Shown: piece after piece, positions 61,021-64,000 of the stretch
Layout of the letters: each line of letters starts with the position of its first letter
Numbering within the stretch: position 1 is the first letter of the stretch
Assembly (NCBI RefSeq): GCF_052119645.1
Contig: NZ_JBGQOM010000003.1
Span: forward strand, 186,001 to 250,000
DNA: 64,000 nucleotides
Direction: 5' to 3'
From: Paraglaciecola sp030730205
Lineage (GTDB): Bacteria > Pseudomonadota > Gammaproteobacteria > Enterobacterales > Alteromonadaceae
Made by a program: the position numbers and the translations under genes
Notes under the pieces: generated by a model
What the model was told of the DNA's origin: nothing
Database searches by the model: none
What the model saw: the letters and a program-made list of their open reading frames with translations, nothing else

Positions 61021-62676
61021 TTACTCCACGTGCAACCAATCTGCCATTTGGTCACGACTGCGCTGCAACTGCTTGCGCCACGTTTGAGTATCAACGACCG
61101 TCGGTTTAAGCAAAATAACCAATTCTTTTTTAATCTCTGAGTCTTTTTTCGAACGGAACAGATTGCCGAAAAACGGAATATCACCCAGCAATGGTGTTTT
61201 AGATTCTGATTCAGAAATAATAGATTGCATTAAACCACCGATTACCACTATTTCGCCTGATTTAGCATGAATAATGGTGTCAGATTCTCGAATATTGCTT
61301 TGCGCCAGGGGTAAGATAAATTGCTCTTGATTTAAGGTAACGATTTTCTCTTGCTCTTGGGTTTCAATCACAGAGGGATGAACGTGTAACAAGACGCCGC
61401 CGTTTTTATCTATCTGCGGTGTTACATCTAGAGCAATACCAGAGAAAAATGGCGTTAATTCAATATTGGGTACTACGGAAGTTGTGCTAGATGAAATAGT
61501 ACTTTGGCTAGAGACATCGGTTACAAAATACTCATCGTCACCCACCTTAATGACCGCTTTCTGATTGTTTATTGCAGTCACTCTGGGGCTAGACAGTACT
61601 TGCACATTGCCTTGTGTCGACAATAAAGAAAGGACCCCAGAGAAGTCTTTATTGATAAATGACAAGCTAGTGATATTGCCTAAAGCGGCACTGATGTTAT
61701 CGCCAATACTGCCTGAGGTAGTTGAGAACTGTACATCGGTACTGCCAACATGACTCAGTATTTGATTCCAGTTTATCCCTTGCTGATAGCCATCACTTAA
61801 TGACACTTCGATAATGCGCGCCTCTAAAATAACTTGGCGTTGGACAATTTCTTCGGACACATTTAAGAAGTTCTTCACCGCCCGAATTTCATCAGGCATG
61901 GCTCGTACAGTAACAAGCCCTGCTTGTGGCGTTACCATTACATTTTTACCTTGCTCTTCAGGAACCATCGTTTTTAAGGTGCTGAGCAACTCTTTCCAAA
62001 AATCAGTTTCAGTGCTGGTAGCGATATTGGTGCCATTGTTGTTTGTACCCATATTATTATTGTTATTACTGCTGTTGCGACTACTTGAATTGCCAGAAAA
62101 ATTATTCTGGCTGTTGCTGGTATTATTGTTGTTACTTTGCCCCTGGGAAACACCACCAGAGGTAATACTGGTTTGGGTTGAACCATCACGTTTCATGAGT
62201 AAATAGTTAACAGGTATCGTTTCAGTGCGTAAACCAGCCGGATAGATACGGTAAATATTTTGCTTGCGCTGAATGTCGTAGCCATATAAATCAGAAACCA
62301 AGTCAAAAATGTCAGCTAAAGCCACTTGTTTTAGCTCTAAAGAAATGGTGCCCGACACCTCAGGATGAATCGCGACACTGTATGGTGTGCCTTGCACAAT
62401 CCCCGAAAAAAATGTTGCGGCATCAAGCTGGTGAGCGCTAATGTCATACTTTGATTCGCTAAAAAAAGGTTGTTCTGCGTTGTTTAAGTCCGGCAATAAG
62501 GCCTGAGTAACCGCGGCAGGCAAGGTATCTAGTTTGTTAGGTGCGTTTGGCACTTCTTGGGCATATTCAGCAATGGCCGCATCCATCGCGGTTGAGGATT
62601 GCGATTTTTTTTGCGGTGCTTGGCATGCACACACTAAGGCACCTAAGGTGAATAAAACTGTTTTCCTAAAAGCCAT
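61021..62676 (-). CDS. mshL: MshL secretin lipoprotein
   Basis: The outer-membrane secretin through which the MSHA pilus passes, about 550 residues. A lipoprotein-like signal ends in LGALVCACQ, with a Cys for lipidation. After N-terminal periplasmic domains comes an unusual Asn/Ser-rich stretch (residues roughly 180-220 in the mature numbering), then the secretin N1-like region and the core domain with VLSSPRVTAINNQKAVIKVG and SGEIVVIGGLMQ, ending with GDIPFFGNLFRSKKDS. Of the in-frame starts at 62760, 62685 and 62676 I prefer 62676, which has a purine-rich AAAAAAGATG just upstream. It overlaps the mshK end. Confidence 0.92.
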   Translation of the reverse strand: MAFRKTVLFTLGALVCACQAPQKKSQSSTAMDAAIAEYAQEVPNAPNKLDTLPAAVTQALLPDLNNAEQPFFSESKYDISAHQLDAATFFSGIVQGTPYSVAIHPEVSGTISLELKQVALADIFDLVSDLYGYDIQRKQNIYRIYPAGLRTETIPVNYLLMKRDGSTQTSITSGGVSQGQSNNNNTSNSQNNFSGNSSSRNSSNNNNNMGTNNNGTNIATSTETDFWKELLSTLKTMVPEEQGKNVMVTPQAGLVTVRAMPDEIRAVKNFLNVSEEIVQRQVILEARIIEVSLSDGYQQGINWNQILSHVGSTDVQFSTTSGSIGDNISAALGNITSLSFINKDFSGVLSLLSTQGNVQVLSSPRVTAINNQKAVIKVGDDEYFVTDVSSQSTISSSTTSVVPNIELTPFFSGIALDVTPQIDKNGGVLLHVHPSVIETQEQEKIVTLNQEQFILPLAQSNIRESDTIIHAKSGEIVVIGGLMQSIISESESKTPLLGDIPFFGNLFRSKKDSEIKKELVILLKPTVVDTQTWRKQLQRSRDQMADWLHVE

Positions 62677-63034
62677 TATATGCATCTTTTTTAATCGAAA
62701 TGTTATTAAAGAAAAGCGTTTCAGTGCCCTCAGGGCCACGCAATTCGACTTTATCTGCACTAATTTCTAGCACTTCAAATCCTGAAATTGTTTGCCCTAC
62801 AATACACGTTTCACCATTTATAATAGCGTGTTTACCGTTTTCACTGATAAAGATAGCAGACAAAGACATGGTACGGTTATGTTGCTCATTGTCATTTAGG
62901 CCCAGCTGGGATTTAGCAGGTTTAGTTGGGTCCTGTAATTCTTGTATAACACTATTTTTTGCAAACGCCGTCTCAGCCCCTATCTCAGCGGAAAATAGCA
63001 ATGAAATCATTACGCACATTTCATGAGCTTTCAT
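62666..63034 (-). CDS. mshK: MSHA biogenesis protein MshK
   Basis: A 122-residue periplasmic protein of the PilP/GspC-type group, expected to bridge the inner-membrane platform and the secretin. It has a signal-peptide-like start (MCVMISLLFSAEIGAETAFA), the pattern QDPTKPAKSQ typical of MshK, and a beta-rich C-terminal part (LSAIFISENGKHAIINGE, then KVELRGPEGTETLFF). It starts one base after mshJ. Confidence 0.85.
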   Translation of the reverse strand: MKAHEMCVMISLLFSAEIGAETAFAKNSVIQELQDPTKPAKSQLGLNDNEQHNRTMSLSAIFISENGKHAIINGETCIVGQTISGFEVLEISADKVELRGPEGTETLFFNNISIKKDAYNGF

Positions 63035-63703
63035 CTATACCCCTATAAAAGCTTTGTTGGTACTTAAAGTGTACAACTCCAATTCAATTTTGGCATTGGG
63101 GTGTTGCTCTACTTGGTAATCAAACTTTTTCCAATAAAATTGCCAGGGCAATGACTCAATCGCTTGCAAATAACCTTGGATCTCAAAAAAACTGCCCGAT
63201 AACACCAGCTTCACCCCATGTCGATATAACACCAGCTGGCTATTCTCTGCATCAGACTGACTTGCATTAAGCGCGACAGGCGCAATGGATTGCAAACTTA
63301 GTAACCTTAACTTCTTGGAGTTGCTTAACACACTTTCGAGTACTTGCGGCATTTTAGTTGCGGGGACTAAATTCGCTGTTTGCTGGGCCAAAGCCTCATC
63401 TGTTTGTAAGAGTGCTTGCTGAATATCGGCAAGCCTTGTTTGAGCAGCAAAATTTGGATCAATAGCTAACCCGTCAGTTAACTCAGCCATTTGAGCAGCA
63501 ATGGTATTCAAGTCCTTTGATTTACGCTCAATTTGCTGGAGGGTTTTTTCCGTCGCTTCTGATTGTGGCTGTATCAAAAGCATGTAAAAAACAAACACCA
63601 CCACCCCTGAGCCGCACAACAGAAGTAGCACTTGTTCTCGAACAGATAGTTTTTCAAACTCTCTGTAGATCTTCAGAAAAGAGGTATTGACAGCCTTACT
63701 CAA
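63035..63703 (-). CDS. mshJ: MSHA biogenesis protein MshJ, TTG start
   Basis: A PilO/GspM-like inner-membrane protein with one transmembrane helix (LLLLCGSGVVVFVFYMLLI) and a periplasmic coiled coil and ferredoxin-like domain. The frame is open back to 63832, but AAAGGAGGG lies seven bases before a TTG at 63703, giving MSKAVNTSFLKIYREFEK, the expected short cytoplasmic start, and 222 residues. The TTG start overlaps the stop codon of the preceding PilN-like gene by eight bases, so the two are likely coupled. Confidence 0.88.
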   Translation of the reverse strand: MSKAVNTSFLKIYREFEKLSVREQVLLLLCGSGVVVFVFYMLLIQPQSEATEKTLQQIERKSKDLNTIAAQMAELTDGLAIDPNFAAQTRLADIQQALLQTDEALAQQTANLVPATKMPQVLESVLSNSKKLRLLSLQSIAPVALNASQSDAENSQLVLYRHGVKLVLSGSFFEIQGYLQAIESLPWQFYWKKFDYQVEQHPNAKIELELYTLSTNKAFIGV

Positions 63704-64000
63704 TTGCTTGCCCTCCTTTACTTGAGTCGTTACTTTGAACCTCACTAGAAATGACAAAGTTAAGGGTTTGCTCTGCGTCTCTGAATAACCGCGCCTCTGA
63801 AAATTGCTGCCCTTTAAAATATTCTGTTGCACTTAAGCCACTTAGCCAACTAGGTACAAGGGATGATTCTGTAGCAGAGCCAGCCAATTTAACGTCATAG
63901 CCATCAATTAATATATGCGTTAACCACACCCCAGTTTGGTGGTGATTAGCCAAGTCGAGCATTAAGGTAGAAAACGTTTTAGATTTTAGGTCTTCTTGAC
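63696..64000 (-). CDS. mshI: MshI (PilN-like C-terminal part), 5' end outside window
   Basis: The C-terminal part of the gene before mshJ. The frame stays open to base 64000, so the start lies beyond the window. The visible residues (HHQTGVWLTHILIDGYDVKL, LVPSWLSGLSATEYFKGQ, FSEARLFRDAEQTLNFVIS) match the PilN-like (fimbrial assembly) domain that MSHA loci encode either as the end of MshI or as a separate protein. I use mshI for the locus position; whether the PilM-like part is on the same gene cannot be seen here. It overlaps the mshJ TTG start. Confidence 0.75.
   Translation of the reverse strand, partial: QEDLKSKTFSTLMLDLANHHQTGVWLTHILIDGYDVKLAGSATESSLVPSWLSGLSATEYFKGQQFSEARLFRDAEQTLNFVISSEVQSNDSSKGGQAIE

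Noticed and set aside
61814..62206. Plus-strand 130-residue frame rich in Leu opposite mshL
   Set aside because: The Leu runs are the antisense reading of the Asn-rich linker codons of mshL, not a real membrane protein.
1..64000. Mobile elements, prophage, CRISPR, defence islands, tRNA or rRNA
   Set aside because: I found no transposase, integrase, phage structural gene, repeat-spacer array, tRNA cloverleaf or rRNA stretch by reading. Gene content is core chromosomal.

Overview
The window looks like a chromosomal segment of a marine gammaproteobacterium of the order Alteromonadales (Glaciecola/Paraglaciecola/Alteromonas type). The basis is the gene order MSHA pilus locus - mreBCD - maf - rng - yhdP - nitrilase - tldD, a fadBA operon, several c-di-GMP enzymes, and moderately AT-rich DNA. 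This taxonomic call is inference from gene content; there is no rRNA in the window. I see no tRNA, rRNA, CRISPR array, insertion sequence or prophage gene. Almost the whole window reads as ordinary vertical chromosome.

Layout. 1-1617: 3' part of an aldehyde dehydrogenase gene and a VOC-family protein. 1708-5115: a ThrE-type amino-acid exporter, a small unknown protein, Dps, and a YitT membrane protein. 5452-10918: two c-di-GMP enzymes (a TPR-GGDEF protein and a membrane GGDEF-EAL protein) around a DUF4174 protein and a Tat-exported dienelactone-hydrolase-like protein. 11038-16236: PPK2, a PepSY protein and the fadBA beta-oxidation operon. 16479-24923: the Slt transglycosylase, a UspE-like protein, a LysR regulator divergent from glutathione-dependent formaldehyde dehydrogenase, PepQ, and two orphan periplasmic solute-binding-like proteins. 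25348-31043: a QmcA/YbbJ (SPFH + NfeD) pair, a nucleoside-hydrolase-like lipoprotein, an unrecognised 371-residue protein and an S9 peptidase. 31304-38690: PmbA, DarP (YjgA), an Ig-like lipoprotein, outer-membrane phospholipase A, TldD and a nitrilase-family amidase. 38683-47060: yhdP, rng, maf, mreD, mreC and mreB on the minus strand. 47374-64000: the MSHA type IV pilus locus on the minus strand, in transcription order mshI (cut by the window end), J, K, L, M, N, E, G, F, B, A, C, D, O, P, Q.

How the genes work together. The 16.6 kb MSHA cluster encodes a complete pilus machine: inner-membrane platform (MshI/J/G), secretin (MshL) with its partner proteins (MshK/M/N), the extension ATPase MshE with an N-terminal MshEN c-di-GMP-binding domain, the major pilin MshA, minor pilins B/C/D/O, and the MshP/MshQ tip or surface proteins. 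Genes are tightly packed with several ATGA, GTGA, TAATG or TGATG overlaps, and a clear intrinsic terminator sits just after mshA. Cell-shape genes (mreBCD) and envelope genes (yhdP, pldA, slt) make up much of the rest.

Most notable observations: a perfect FadR-like operator between the divergent fadB and slt genes, placed just upstream of a good slt promoter; the mshA-mshC terminator; calcium-loop-like motifs in the minor pilins and in the Ig-like lipoprotein; an Asn/Ser-rich linker in MshL; three genes whose real start is a TTG with a strong ribosome binding site; and an unrecognised 371-residue protein. I did not find a convincing new defence or mobile system.
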